Source: Pseudomonadota bacterium (GTDB lineage: Bacteria > Pseudomonadota > Gammaproteobacteria > Burkholderiales > Thiobacillaceae). From it: a stretch of 64,000 nt of DNA. This document shows positions 16,430 through 24,611 of this stretch, in pieces. Under the pieces are notes generated by a model that was given only the letters and a program-made list of their open reading frames with translations, had not been told where the DNA came from and ran no database searches. Position 1 is the first letter of the stretch. Every line of letters begins with the position of its first letter. The position numbers were made by a program, and so were the translations under genes. Location: assembly GCA_021811235.1 (NCBI GenBank), contig JAJZPG010000009.1, positions 52,591 to 116,590 on the forward strand. Direction: 5' to 3'.

Positions 16430-18667
16430 CTAGGCATGCCCCAGTTTCTGCCGGAACAGATTCATCAGTTTGCCGAACGCCGATTCGGTGATCGACTTGC
16501 GCTCGACCAGCACCGCTTCGCCACGCCGCAGTTTGTCGGCCAGGCGATGCAGACCGATGGAAAAGCTGTTCATGCCGTCCTGGTCCGAGAACAGGTAGGT
16601 GTTCTTGATGCTGCTGACCCAGCCCAGGCGGGCCCAGCGGAAGGTGCCGTCGTCGTAGTGGAATTCCACCCAGTCGCCCTTGTTGAGGGCGCGGGCACGC
16701 AGGGTGAATTCGTCCTCGACTTCCGGTACAACGGGTTCGGCTTCGACGGCAGCGACGGGAGCTTGCGGCGCGGGCACCTCCTCGACAGGCGCCAGTTCCT
16801 CGATTTCCTCGGGCGTGATGTCGGGCAGGGGGACGGGCTGCGCGTTGGGGCGAACCGCATTGGCGTGCAGGATGACCAGGGTGGCGAAGAAGCGGTCGGC
16901 CAGTTTCTGCGGCAGGTCGATCTCGGCCACACCCTCGCGCAGGCGCTTCAACAGGCCAGGCAGGATGCGCACCAGCATCAGCCGCGCGTCCATGTCGGCC
17001 TTGGGTTGCACGCTCCACACCAGCTCGCGCATGGTTTCGACATGGCTGTTGAAATGCGCACCCGCCTCGCCTTCGTTGATGTAGTCCGTGGTCAGCAGCT
17101 GGGCCCAGTCGCGGCGCAGGAATTCACGCACCGCTTCGACCACCTCCTGGTCCTTGAGCGCGCGGTTGATGAAGTCGTGCACGATCACCGGCGCGAGTTC
17201 CGCGCGTTCGGATTGCTTGAGGTGGTCGATGTCCTCCTGCAGGCAGGCACCCACGGTTTCTTCCAGCGAGTCCTCCAGCAGGGTGCCCATTGCCTCCAGT
17301 TCCGCGGCGGCGAAGTCGAACACGGAAATGTCCTGCTCGAAACCGTCGAGCACGCGGCTCACCACTTGCGAGATGGCGTCCAGACGGGCGTTGCCGGCCT
17401 CGTTGTCGGGAAGGTGGACAGCCAGCGTGGCGATGGCATCCAGCATGCGGCGAACCGGGTGGTTCTGCTGCGAGAAGAAATTGCGGTCCAGCATCGCCGC
17501 CTTCAGCACCGGAATCTGCAGGCGCGCGATCTGCGCCTTGAGGCGATCGGGGATCGTGGCTTCGTCGAACACCACGTCGAACAGCATCGCCACCGCATCC
17601 ACCAGCACGGCGTCGAGCGGGCTGGCGGCTTGCATCACCGGGCTCTGCTGCAGGCTGCGCAGCACGTTGTGGACGCTGGCAGCTTCCAGCAGGGGGAGTT
17701 CGAAGCGCGCACCACCGGGCAGCGTCAGGCCGCCGGATTGCAACTGACCGAGCGAATCCAGCAGGCTGAAGCCGGCAAGGCCTGCCGGCACCCCGACGCC
17801 ACCGCCCGGCACGCCACCGCCCGGCACGCCGCCTGCCGGGGCGGTGCCATGGGCAAGCTGCTCGAACATCCTGAACATGTCTCCGCCAGACTGGCTCGCC
17901 ATGCCGGGTGCCGCGCTTGCCGGAGCACCGCCGCCCTGGGCTGGGGGCGTTCCCTGCGCACGGTTTTTGGCGCCGACCTTGAGGTCGGGCAGGACGCCGT
18001 GGTCGATCAGATCGCGGTTGATGGTCTGGTAGATATGCGCGAGCTCGGTGGTCAGCACCAAGTCGAACTGGTTCAGCAACACGACCTGGACGTCCTGCTC
18101 CAGCTGCATGCGCGCAATGCCTTTCAGCAGCGCTTCGCACAGTGCGCGCGGACCGAGCGGATTGTCGTTCTCAGACAGGTCAGAACGGCCCAGCAGATGG
18201 GCGATACGGGCATCCAGGGCGACGAGTTCCTCGGCGCAGTTGTAGCGCAGGCGCGAAGTGGCCTTGTCGATCACCAGGGTGATCTCGAAAGCCTGGTCGT
18301 CCACCAGCGACAACTCGAGCAGTTCCCCGCCAGCGGGCTTGTCGCGGTTGTGCGCGAAATCGCTGAAGGACTGGCAATATTCATCCTTGCAGGCACTGAG
18401 CAATTCGTTGGCGCGTTTGTTGAGGGTGCCCTGGGCCGCATAGTAGGTATTGCGGGTTTCCAGCAGCGGCGCGCGATCGGCCATCGCCAGCAGGGTGTTC
18501 TCCATCGCTTCGGCCTGCCGGGTGAGTACGCGGGTCGCGCCTTCGATCAACAGATCGCGGCAGCCGTGCAGCACAGACAGCGTCTCGGCGGAGACCTGCG
18601 CACGGCGGGAACGTTCGAATTGATTGAGGTTTACTACGACTGATTTGTCTGGCATCTCGCGCTCCAT
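16430..18667 (-). CDS. DUF1631 protein, first copy, behind a putative c-di-GMP riboswitch
   Basis: This 745-residue soluble helical protein belongs to the DUF1631 family, sometimes mislabelled thymidine phosphorylase. It begins MEREMPDKSVVVNLNQFERS. A low-complexity linker of GGVPGGGVPGGG type and a middle domain (VLVDAVAMLFDVVFDEATIP, LQIPVLKAAMLD) follow. It ends with a beta-rich segment (KGDWVEFHYDDGTFRWARLG, YLFSDQDGMNSF). The end segment could be a PilZ-like barrel, but the c-di-GMP-binding RxxxR and D/NxSxxG residues are not evident. ATG 18667 has GAGGTGA 5 nt upstream. Function is unknown; the upstream aptamer points to c-di-GMP control. Confidence 0.88.
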   Translation of the reverse strand: MEREMPDKSVVVNLNQFERSRRAQVSAETLSVLHGCRDLLIEGATRVLTRQAEAMENTLLAMADRAPLLETRNTYYAAQGTLNKRANELLSACKDEYCQSFSDFAHNRDKPAGGELLELSLVDDQAFEITLVIDKATSRLRYNCAEELVALDARIAHLLGRSDLSENDNPLGPRALCEALLKGIARMQLEQDVQVVLLNQFDLVLTTELAHIYQTINRDLIDHGVLPDLKVGAKNRAQGTPPAQGGGAPASAAPGMASQSGGDMFRMFEQLAHGTAPAGGVPGGGVPGGGVGVPAGLAGFSLLDSLGQLQSGGLTLPGGARFELPLLEAASVHNVLRSLQQSPVMQAASPLDAVLVDAVAMLFDVVFDEATIPDRLKAQIARLQIPVLKAAMLDRNFFSQQNHPVRRMLDAIATLAVHLPDNEAGNARLDAISQVVSRVLDGFEQDISVFDFAAAELEAMGTLLEDSLEETVGACLQEDIDHLKQSERAELAPVIVHDFINRALKDQEVVEAVREFLRRDWAQLLTTDYINEGEAGAHFNSHVETMRELVWSVQPKADMDARLMLVRILPGLLKRLREGVAEIDLPQKLADRFFATLVILHANAVRPNAQPVPLPDITPEEIEELAPVEEVPAPQAPVAAVEAEPVVPEVEDEFTLRARALNKGDWVEFHYDDGTFRWARLGWVSSIKNTYLFSDQDGMNSFSIGLHRLADKLRRGEAVLVERKSITESAFGKLMNLFRQKLGHA

Positions 18668-18734
18668 GGGATCACCTCGCGGTATCGGCGGCGGGCCGGC
18701 CAGGAACGGGGGGGAGCGCGTGACAGTAAGACTG

Positions 18735-18830
18735 CCGGCGGTCCCGCTGTCTCGGCTCCTGTTGGGGCGGGGGCTGAGACCGGTAACTTTGCGTCCCCGT
18801 CTCGCGGCGGGTTTGCCCTGTTCGGTGGTC
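18735..18830 (-). promoter_or_regulatory. Probable c-di-GMP-I (GEMM) riboswitch aptamer
   Basis: Read on the minus strand, the leader of the DUF1631 gene holds the GEMM-I core in order. ACAGGGCAAACC (18820-18810 region) is followed by a hairpin capped by a GNRA loop (GCGA), then GGGGACGCAAAG (18798-18787), CCGGTCTC paired with GAGACAG across a variable arm, and GCGGGACCGCC closing the structure. This matches the Vc2-type order AGGGCAAACC, GNRA hairpin, GGGACGCAAAG and a receptor helix. The gap to the ATG (18667) is about 70 nt with no U-tract, suggesting translational control. Called by eye; a covariance search is decisive. Confidence 0.78.
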
Positions 18831-18919
18831 GGCGATTGCGTCGGAAAATCGACACAAAACCGCATAACTGGCATATCGGCCGCGAGCCGGGAAAACTTGA
18901 GGGCCTTCGGTCCGAAATT

Positions 18920-20956
18920 TCAGGAAGGGCTGGCGCACAGCTGCGTTTTGAGGCGCAGCATGGCTTTGCGAGTGAGTGACTGCTCCGGAATATGGGCGCG
19001 ACCGGCACGGATTTCGGTCGCGAGCCGGTCGCAGTCGAGCGAAAAACGCTGCTCCCCCGCGCTGTCGCAGAACAACAGGTAACCCTGCACGCCGACCCAG
19101 GCGACACGAGCCGTGGTCAGGCCTTCGTACGGCGGGTCGAAATCGACCCAGTCGCCTTCGAGCAGCTGTCGAGCCTGTTCGAGAGCGGGGTCGTCGAGCG
19201 GCGATTCGGACGCCTGGCGGGCGAGGGATTCGATCTGTTCGGGCAGGATGTGCCGCGGCGTGAAGGTGCTGACCGCCGTTTCGGGATGGCCCATGTCCGG
19301 GCGGATCCAGCATTCCTGGGTGGCGGTGATGGCGCTGAAGAAATCCTTCAGTTGCGCGGGCTCGGCCCCCTGTGCCAGGAGCCCGCGCCGCAAGGCCGCA
19401 TTGATCTGCGGGATCGATTGCAGACGGGTTTCCCGCGTCGCGGCGCTGTCGGGGGCCTGCAGGCTGAGAAACAGCTGCAGCAGGGTGAGGCAGGCGGCGC
19501 GCCAGTCCGGGCCTTCTCCGGCTTCGGCCACATACAGGGACGTCATATACGGTACCCAGGCGGCTTCCAGCCGGCGCAGCACGGATTCCGGCGCAGGATA
19601 GCGTTCAGTCAGGTCGTGCAGATTTTCCAGCGCCAGCAGGGTGCCCAGTTCCTGACGCTCGATCTGTTCCAGGTGTGCCACGTCGGCGGACAGTGCGGTT
19701 TCGGTGTGGGCCTCTTCGGCGGCCAACCAGGTGGCCAGCCTGGCGTGGGCGTCTGCGAATGCGGCGGTTGAGTAGCCTGGCGTGTCGAGGATGGCGGCAC
19801 ACGCGGTCTGGATTTGTTCGAGTGCGGCCGGGTGGGAGGGGGCATGCTCGGGGAAGCGGCGCGAAAACCGTCCCATCAGGTCGATCAGATGGCGTGCCGG
19901 ATGCTGTTCGTCGCCGAAGAAGTCGGGTTCGGCAAGCGCGGCCCGCAGCACTGGAATTTGCAGGTGGGCGATAGCGGCCTGGTAGCGCGGCGAGACGGCC
20001 GGGTCGTCGAGAATGAACCCGAACAATGCCGTCACGGCGTCCAATACCGCAAGATCGAAGGCGCCAGCCCCGGCTGCGCGCGCATCCTGCTGCAGTTGCT
20101 GCAGCACCAGGATCGGCGCGCCAGCGGAACGGGCGGGCACGGCCGGCGCTGCCGCCTGCCAGCCCGCCAGGCTGTCGATCAGTCGATGCGAGGGGCCCGC
20201 CAGACCGGTGGCGGCAGGGCCGGGTTCGACCGAACGGCCGGCGACGGACTGGAGGTATGCCAGGACGTCCTGCCCGCCATCGGGTTGGGCACGCCGGGCA
20301 GACGCGGACGGAACCGCGGGCGGGGCCGGCAGTTCGGGAATGTCCTGCGAGCCGAGAAACTGGTTGAGCGACGCGTAGGTGTGTTTCAGCGTGTCCTGCA
20401 GGGGCACGCTGGCGCACTGGAGCAGGACGGTTCCACAGGCCGGATCCATGCCCAGGTTATCGAGTGCGCGAGACAGGGCGCGGATGACGGGCAACGGACC
20501 ATAGGCTTCGGCGGCAGCTTCGTCCTCCATGGCGGCCTGACGGATTGCCCGCAGGCGGCTGGCCAGCAGCAGCCTCTCCGGCTGCAGCGCTTCGGTCATA
20601 CGGGCGGCCGCTTTTTCCCCGGCCAGTTGCCGCCTGAATGTTTCGTCGTCCACCAGTTGCAGTTCGGCCGGCCGGTCTTCATGCTGCTGATCGAATGTCT
20701 CGGGCCGTGCGAGATGCAGACGGAACTGGTCGGCGAATGCGGTGGATAGTGCGTCGGGATAGGCATTGAGCCAGTCCAGGCAGGTTTGACCCTTGGCGAG
20801 GTTCGACGGAGTCATCTGTTCCGCCAGCGACCGCACGATCGCATCCTGGATCGGGGCGCGGCTGCGCTGGAAGAAATTGTCCAATGCCTGCGCCATGCGC
20901 GCATCGGTCTCGCGCAACAGCGCAGCAGGGGAAAGGGGGACGGGCTGGATATTCAT
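18920..20956 (-). CDS. DUF1631 protein, second copy
   Basis: This 678-residue paralogue lies upstream of the other DUF1631 gene and shares its layout: a helical N-terminal half (FFQRSRAPIQDAIVRSLAEQ), a middle domain with LDAVTALFGFILDDPAVSP and LQIPVLRAALAEPDFF, and a C-terminal LEGDWVDFDPPYEGLTTARV barrel-like segment. The shared phrases LQIPVL and DAVTxLF/DAVAMLF show an old duplication. It lacks the glycine-rich linker of its partner. The ATG at 20956 has no clear Shine-Dalgarno site and a hairpin abuts it. Function is unknown. Confidence 0.87.
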   Translation of the reverse strand: MNIQPVPLSPAALLRETDARMAQALDNFFQRSRAPIQDAIVRSLAEQMTPSNLAKGQTCLDWLNAYPDALSTAFADQFRLHLARPETFDQQHEDRPAELQLVDDETFRRQLAGEKAAARMTEALQPERLLLASRLRAIRQAAMEDEAAAEAYGPLPVIRALSRALDNLGMDPACGTVLLQCASVPLQDTLKHTYASLNQFLGSQDIPELPAPPAVPSASARRAQPDGGQDVLAYLQSVAGRSVEPGPAATGLAGPSHRLIDSLAGWQAAAPAVPARSAGAPILVLQQLQQDARAAGAGAFDLAVLDAVTALFGFILDDPAVSPRYQAAIAHLQIPVLRAALAEPDFFGDEQHPARHLIDLMGRFSRRFPEHAPSHPAALEQIQTACAAILDTPGYSTAAFADAHARLATWLAAEEAHTETALSADVAHLEQIERQELGTLLALENLHDLTERYPAPESVLRRLEAAWVPYMTSLYVAEAGEGPDWRAACLTLLQLFLSLQAPDSAATRETRLQSIPQINAALRRGLLAQGAEPAQLKDFFSAITATQECWIRPDMGHPETAVSTFTPRHILPEQIESLARQASESPLDDPALEQARQLLEGDWVDFDPPYEGLTTARVAWVGVQGYLLFCDSAGEQRFSLDCDRLATEIRAGRAHIPEQSLTRKAMLRLKTQLCASPS

Positions 20957-20977
20957 GGCCGTGACGCAATAACGGCC
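20957..20977 (-). promoter_or_regulatory. Hairpin abutting the start codon of the second DUF1631 gene
   Basis: GGCCGT and ACGGCC form a 6-bp stem around a 9-base loop ending exactly at the ATG (20956). No Shine-Dalgarno site is visible between the tRNA-Gly 3' end and this start, so the fold may limit translation initiation. Confidence 0.45.
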
Positions 20978-21030
20978 CTGCCAATCGAATAATTGAGCTT
21001 GACCAAGTGACGGGGCAACCGCATGCAGTG

Positions 21031-21104
21031 TGGAGCGGGCGAAGGGAATCGAACCCTCCTCATGAGCTTGGGAAGCTCAGGTAATGCCACTATACGACGC
21101 CCGC
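21031..21104 (-). tRNA. tRNA-Gly (anticodon CCC)
   Basis: The reverse complement folds into a full cloverleaf. The acceptor stem is GCGGGCG/CGCCCGC, the anticodon stem is TGAGC/GCTCA with loop TTCCCAA (anticodon CCC, reading GGG), and the T-arm carries GGTTCGATTCC. The 3' CCA is encoded (21033-21031). It precedes the second DUF1631 gene on the same strand. Confidence 0.97.
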
Positions 21105-21169
21105 GCGGTACCCGTTGCCTTCAGGGTAGAATGGCCAATTCTACTGAATAGTCCTGCCGGATAGAAGTT

Positions 21170-21373
21170 GTGATTGAACTGGTCATCAACGGCGAACCCC
21201 GTACCTTCCCTGCACCGCTCACCCTGGCCCAGCTGGTCGAGTCGCTCGATCTGGCTGGCAAGCGCATCGCCATCGAGAAGAACGGCGAGATCGTTCCGCG
21301 CAGCCAGCATGCCGAAACCGGGCTTGTCCATGGCGACCGCCTGGAAATCGTCGTCGCGGTCGGCGGCGGCTGA
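21170..21373 (+). CDS. thiS: Sulfur carrier protein ThiS
   Basis: This 67-residue ubiquitin-fold carrier ends in the essential Gly-Gly (VVAVGGG), which is adenylylated and thiocarboxylated to give the sulfur of the thiazole ring of thiamine. The start is GTG 21170 (MIELVINGEPRTF). It is 48 nt upstream of thiG, its partner. No TPP riboswitch motif is visible in the 65 nt before it. Confidence 0.95.
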   Translation: MIELVINGEPRTFPAPLTLAQLVESLDLAGKRIAIEKNGEIVPRSQHAETGLVHGDRLEIVVAVGGG

Positions 21374-21388
21374 GAGCCGCCGTTTACC

Positions 21389-21416
21389 TGACCCCCAGCC
21401 CCTGACTCCTAGCCAC
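21389..21416. repeat. Four degenerate 7-nt units related to TAGCCCC
   Basis: The thiS-thiG spacer reads as four heptamers, TGACCCC, CAGCCCC, TGACTCC and TAGCCAC. They are variants of TAGCCCC, the complement of the GGGGCTA unit repeated perfectly at the right end of this window. The array ends 5 nt before thiG. Confidence 0.5.
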
Positions 21417-21421
21417 TGAAT

Positions 21422-22210
21422 ATGGAACCACTCGTCATTGCCGGAAAATCCTATGCCTCCCGCCTCCTGGTCGGCACCGGGAAGTACAAGGATTTCGAAC
21501 AAACCCGCCTCGCGGTCGAAGCCTCGGGCGCGGAAATCGTCACCGTCGCCATCCGCCGCACCAACATCGGCCAGGATGCCAGCCAGCCGAGTCTGCTCGA
21601 CGCGCTGCCGCCGTCGAAGTACACCTACCTGCCCAACACCGCCGGCTGCTACACGGCCGACGACGCCATCCGCACCCTGCGCCTGGCGCGCGAACTGCTC
21701 GATGGCCATTCGCTGGTCAAGCTCGAAGTGCTGGGCGACGCCGAGTCGCTGTATCCCAACGTGGCCGAAACGATCAAGGCTGCCGAGGTGCTGGTGAAGG
21801 ACGGCTTCCAGGTGATGGTCTACACGTCGGACGATCCGATCGTGGCCAAGCAGTTGCAGGACATCGGCTGCGTCGCGGTGATGCCGCTGGCGAGCCTGAT
21901 CGGCTCCGGCATGGGCATCCTCAACCCGTGGAATTTGCAGATCATCATCGACCGCCTGTCGGTGCCGGTGATCGTCGACGCCGGCGTCGGCACCGCGAGC
22001 GACGCCACTATCGCGATGGAGCTCGGCTGCGACGCCGTGCTGATGAACACCGCGATCGCCGGTGCCGGCAACCCGGTGCTGATGGCGTCGGCGATGAAGA
22101 AGGCGGTCGAGGCCGGGCGCGAGGCCTTCCTCGCCGGACGCATGCCGAAGAAGATCTACCAGGCCAGTCCGAGTTCGCCCACCAGCGGCCTGATTACCGG
22201 CAGCAAATAA
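21422..22210 (+). CDS. thiG: Thiazole synthase
   Basis: This 262-residue TIM-barrel enzyme condenses deoxyxylulose-5-phosphate, dehydroglycine and ThiS thiocarboxylate into the thiamine thiazole. The Schiff-base lysine lies in [10 protein letters not shown] near residue 100, and the phosphate-binding end of the barrel reads [20 protein letters not shown]. Start ATG 21422. It follows thiS and precedes trmB by 2 nt, an arrangement common in betaproteobacteria. Confidence 0.97.
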   Translation: MEPLVIAGKSYASRLLVGTGKYKDFEQTRLAVEASGAEIVTVAIRRTNIGQDASQPSLLDALPPSKYTYLPNTAGCYTADDAIRTLRLARELLDGHSLVKLEVLGDAESLYPNVAETIKAAEVLVKDGFQVMVYTSDDPIVAKQLQDIGCVAVMPLASLIGSGMGILNPWNLQIIIDRLSVPVIVDAGVGTASDATIAMELGCDAVLMNTAIAGAGNPVLMASAMKKAVEAGREAFLAGRMPKKIYQASPSSPTSGLITGSK

Positions 22211-22212
22211 GC

Positions 22213-22896
22213 ATGTCGACAGACACCAGCGCGCATCCGCGCATCCGTTCCTATGTGCTGCGCGCAGGGCGCGTCGGCTCCGGCCAGGCACGTGCGCTGG
22301 CCGAACTCGGGCCGCAGTTCATGCTGCCGTACCAGGCCGAGACGCTCAAACTCGACGCGGTGTTCGGCCGCGCCGCGCCGCGTTTTCTCGAAATCGGCTT
22401 CGGCATGGGCGAGGGCCTGGCCGAGATCGCCGCCGCCCATCCGGAAAACGACTACCTCGGCGTCGAGGTCCACACGCCCGGCGTTGGTGCATTACTGAAG
22501 CAGGTCGGCGAGCGGGGGCTGACCAACGTGCGCGTCATCCAGCACGACGCCGTCGAGGTGCTGACGCACATGCTCGACCCCGGGAGCCTCGCCGGCGTGC
22601 ACATTTTCTTTCCCGACCCCTGGCACAAGAAGCGCCACCACAAGCGCCGCCTGATCCAGCCGCCGCTGGTGAAGCTGTTGGCGAGCCGGCTCGCACCCGG
22701 TGGTTACATTCACCTGGCGACCGACTGGCAGGACTACGCCGAGCAGATGCTCGCCGTGCTCTCCGCCGAGACGCAGCTCGCCAATACCGTGGCCGACTAC
22801 GCGCCGCGCCCCGACACCCGTCCGCTCACCAAGTTCGAGCAGCGCGGCATCCGCCTGGGGCACGGCGTATGGGATCTGGTTTTTCGCCGGACCTGA
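22213..22896 (+). CDS. trmB: tRNA (guanine-N7-)-methyltransferase
   Basis: This 227-residue SAM-dependent enzyme methylates G46 of tRNAs. The SAM motif is [15 protein letters not shown] (about residue 58), and the family-specific active loop is [16 protein letters not shown], followed by [10 protein letters not shown]. Start ATG 22213, 2 nt after thiG, so it is probably cotranscribed with the thiamine genes. Confidence 0.97.
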   Translation: MSTDTSAHPRIRSYVLRAGRVGSGQARALAELGPQFMLPYQAETLKLDAVFGRAAPRFLEIGFGMGEGLAEIAAAHPENDYLGVEVHTPGVGALLKQVGERGLTNVRVIQHDAVEVLTHMLDPGSLAGVHIFFPDPWHKKRHHKRRLIQPPLVKLLASRLAPGGYIHLATDWQDYAEQMLAVLSAETQLANTVADYAPRPDTRPLTKFEQRGIRLGHGVWDLVFRRT

Positions 22897-22926
22897 TTCG
22901 CGCGGCCATGCGGCTATGATGTGCGC

Positions 22927-23562
22927 ATGGACATCCTCGAACTCGTCAAGGCGGCCTTCGCGCTGTTCGCCATCGTCGACCCGGTCGGCGTCATTCCGAT
23001 TTTTCTCCTTGCCACCCACGGCTACACCCTTGCGCAGAGCCGCGCCGCGGCGCGCATCGCGGCATTGACCGTGCTGGGCGTGCTGACGCTGTTCACCTTT
23101 CTGGGCGAACCCTTGCTGATGTTCTTCGGCATCCGTCTCGCGGCCTTCTCGGTGGCGGGCGGCCTGCTGCTGCTGCTGCTCGCCTTGTCGATGGTGCAGG
23201 CGCACGTCAGCCCGCAGCGGCAGACCGAAGACGAGGCGGTCGAGGTGGAGGAGAAGGACGCGGTGGGCGTGGTGCCGCTGGGGGTTCCTTTGCTGGCGGG
23301 GCCGGGCGCGATCACCCACGTCATCGTGGCGGCCGGTGCGGCGAAAGGCGAGATGCTGCAGCAGGCGGCGTTGCTGATTCCGGTCGCACTGGTGGCGCTG
23401 TCGGTGTGGCTGGCGTTTCGCGCCGCGCCGACCATCGCCCGCAGGCTGGGAAAAACCGGCATCCATGTGGTGACGCGCCTGATGGGACTCATCATCGCGG
23501 CGATTTCGATCGAGATGATCGCGAGCGGTCTCGGCCGGTTGTTCCCGGGCCTGCTGGCTTGA
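22927..23562 (+). CDS. MarC-family integral membrane protein
   Basis: This 211-residue inner-membrane protein has six predicted hydrophobic segments and the MarC phrases FAIVDPVGVIPIFL at the front and PLGVPLLAGPGAIT in the middle. A charged loop (about residues 100-118) separates two three-helix halves. MarC proteins have no proven function; the original antibiotic-resistance link was not upheld. ATG 22927 is preferred over the GTG two codons upstream. Confidence 0.9.
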   Translation: MDILELVKAAFALFAIVDPVGVIPIFLLATHGYTLAQSRAAARIAALTVLGVLTLFTFLGEPLLMFFGIRLAAFSVAGGLLLLLLALSMVQAHVSPQRQTEDEAVEVEEKDAVGVVPLGVPLLAGPGAITHVIVAAGAAKGEMLQQAALLIPVALVALSVWLAFRAAPTIARRLGKTGIHVVTRLMGLIIAAISIEMIASGLGRLFPGLLA

Positions 23563-23574
23563 ACGACCGCCCGG

Positions 23575-23611
23575 GGTGCAGGGTGCACCGTCGGGGGGCG
23601 CGTCGCGCGCC
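23575..23611 (+). repeat. Two consecutive hairpins after marC
   Basis: GGTGCA-GGG-TGCACC (23575-23589) and GGCGCG-TCG-CGCGCC (23597-23611) are both perfect 6-bp stems with 3-base loops, starting 12 nt after the marC stop. No T-run follows. They may act as a 3' barrier or Rho-dependent termination zone before the gnd operon. Confidence 0.45.
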
Positions 23612-23701
23612 ATGCACCCGTCATTCTCGCGTTCTATCATGCACATACTGTTGGCATGATGTCTGCGCCACGCAAACCCTCATCCAGGCAAGGAGCGAAG
23701 C

Positions 23702-24610
23702 ATGGAATTCGGACTTATCGGACTCGGTCGCATGGGCGGCAACATGGCGCGGCGGCTGGCGCGCAAGGGTATCCGCATCGCGGTGCACAACCGCAGCCAC
23801 GAGGTGAGCACGGCCATCGCGGCCGAGACCGGCCACCTCGCCTGTGCCGCGTTGTCCGAACTGGTTGCGGCCTTGCAGACGCCGCGTATCGTCTGGCTGA
23901 TGCTGCCTGCAGGCGAAGCCACCGACCAGGCGCTGCAGGCCCTGGCGCCGCTGCTGAGCCCGGGCGATCTGGTGGTCGACGGCGCCAATGGGTATTACAA
24001 GGACGATCTGCGTCGCGCCGAGACGCTCGCTGCACGGCAGCTCGACTTCGCCGATGCCGGCGTGTCGGGCGGCGTATGGGGGCTGGAGAACGGCTATTGC
24101 ATCATGTTCGGCGGCAGCGACAAGGCGGCCGCACGGCTCAAGCCCTACATGGAAGCGCTGGCGCCGACGCCGGCCACCGGCTGGCTGCATACCGGCCCGG
24201 TCGGCTCAGGGCACTTCGTCAAGATGGTCCACAACGGCATCGAATACGGCATGATGCAGGCCTTCGCCGAGGGCTTTGCCCTGATGAAGAACAAGCCCGG
24301 CTTCGATCTCGACATCGGCGAGATCGCCGAACTGTGGCGGCACGGCAGCGTGGTGCGTTCCTGGCTGCTGGATTTGTCGGCGGATTTCCTGGCAAAGGAC
24401 CAGACGCTGGCCTCCATCGAGCCCTTCGTCGCCGATTCCGGGGAGGGGCGCTGGACGGCGCTGGAATCGGTCGAGCAGGGCATTCCCACCCCGGTGATGT
24501 CGCTGGCCCTGATGATGCGCTTCGCCACCCAGGGCAGGAACGATTACGCCGCGAAAATGCTGGCGAAGATGCGCCAGGGCTTCGGCGGCCATGCGGTGAA
24601 GGAGGGATGA
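23702..24610 (+). CDS. gnd: 6-phosphogluconate dehydrogenase, short (decarboxylating) type
   Basis: This 302-residue enzyme oxidises 6-phosphogluconate to ribulose-5-phosphate and CO2, reducing NAD(P). The dinucleotide-binding loop GLGRMGGNMARRL is at the N-terminus; VDGANGYYKDD, GVSGGVWGLENGYC and the catalytic helix HFVKMVHNGIEYGMMQAF follow. The length marks the short GntZ/YqeC class, often NAD-preferring. A ribosome site AAGGAGCG precedes ATG 23702. It leads the gnd-zwf-pgl operon. Confidence 0.95.
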   Translation: MEFGLIGLGRMGGNMARRLARKGIRIAVHNRSHEVSTAIAAETGHLACAALSELVAALQTPRIVWLMLPAGEATDQALQALAPLLSPGDLVVDGANGYYKDDLRRAETLAARQLDFADAGVSGGVWGLENGYCIMFGGSDKAAARLKPYMEALAPTPATGWLHTGPVGSGHFVKMVHNGIEYGMMQAFAEGFALMKNKPGFDLDIGEIAELWRHGSVVRSWLLDLSADFLAKDQTLASIEPFVADSGEGRWTALESVEQGIPTPVMSLALMMRFATQGRNDYAAKMLAKMRQGFGGHAVKEG

Positions 24611-24611
24611 G

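Noticed and set aside
18920..20956. Calling the DUF1631 genes thymidine phosphorylase
   Set aside because: No phosphorylase motifs are present; that label is a known annotation error for the family.
21105..21169. TPP riboswitch before thiS
   Set aside because: The thi-box bases (CUGAGA and the GAUCxGxAxxA-type core) are absent; the leader is only 65 nt.
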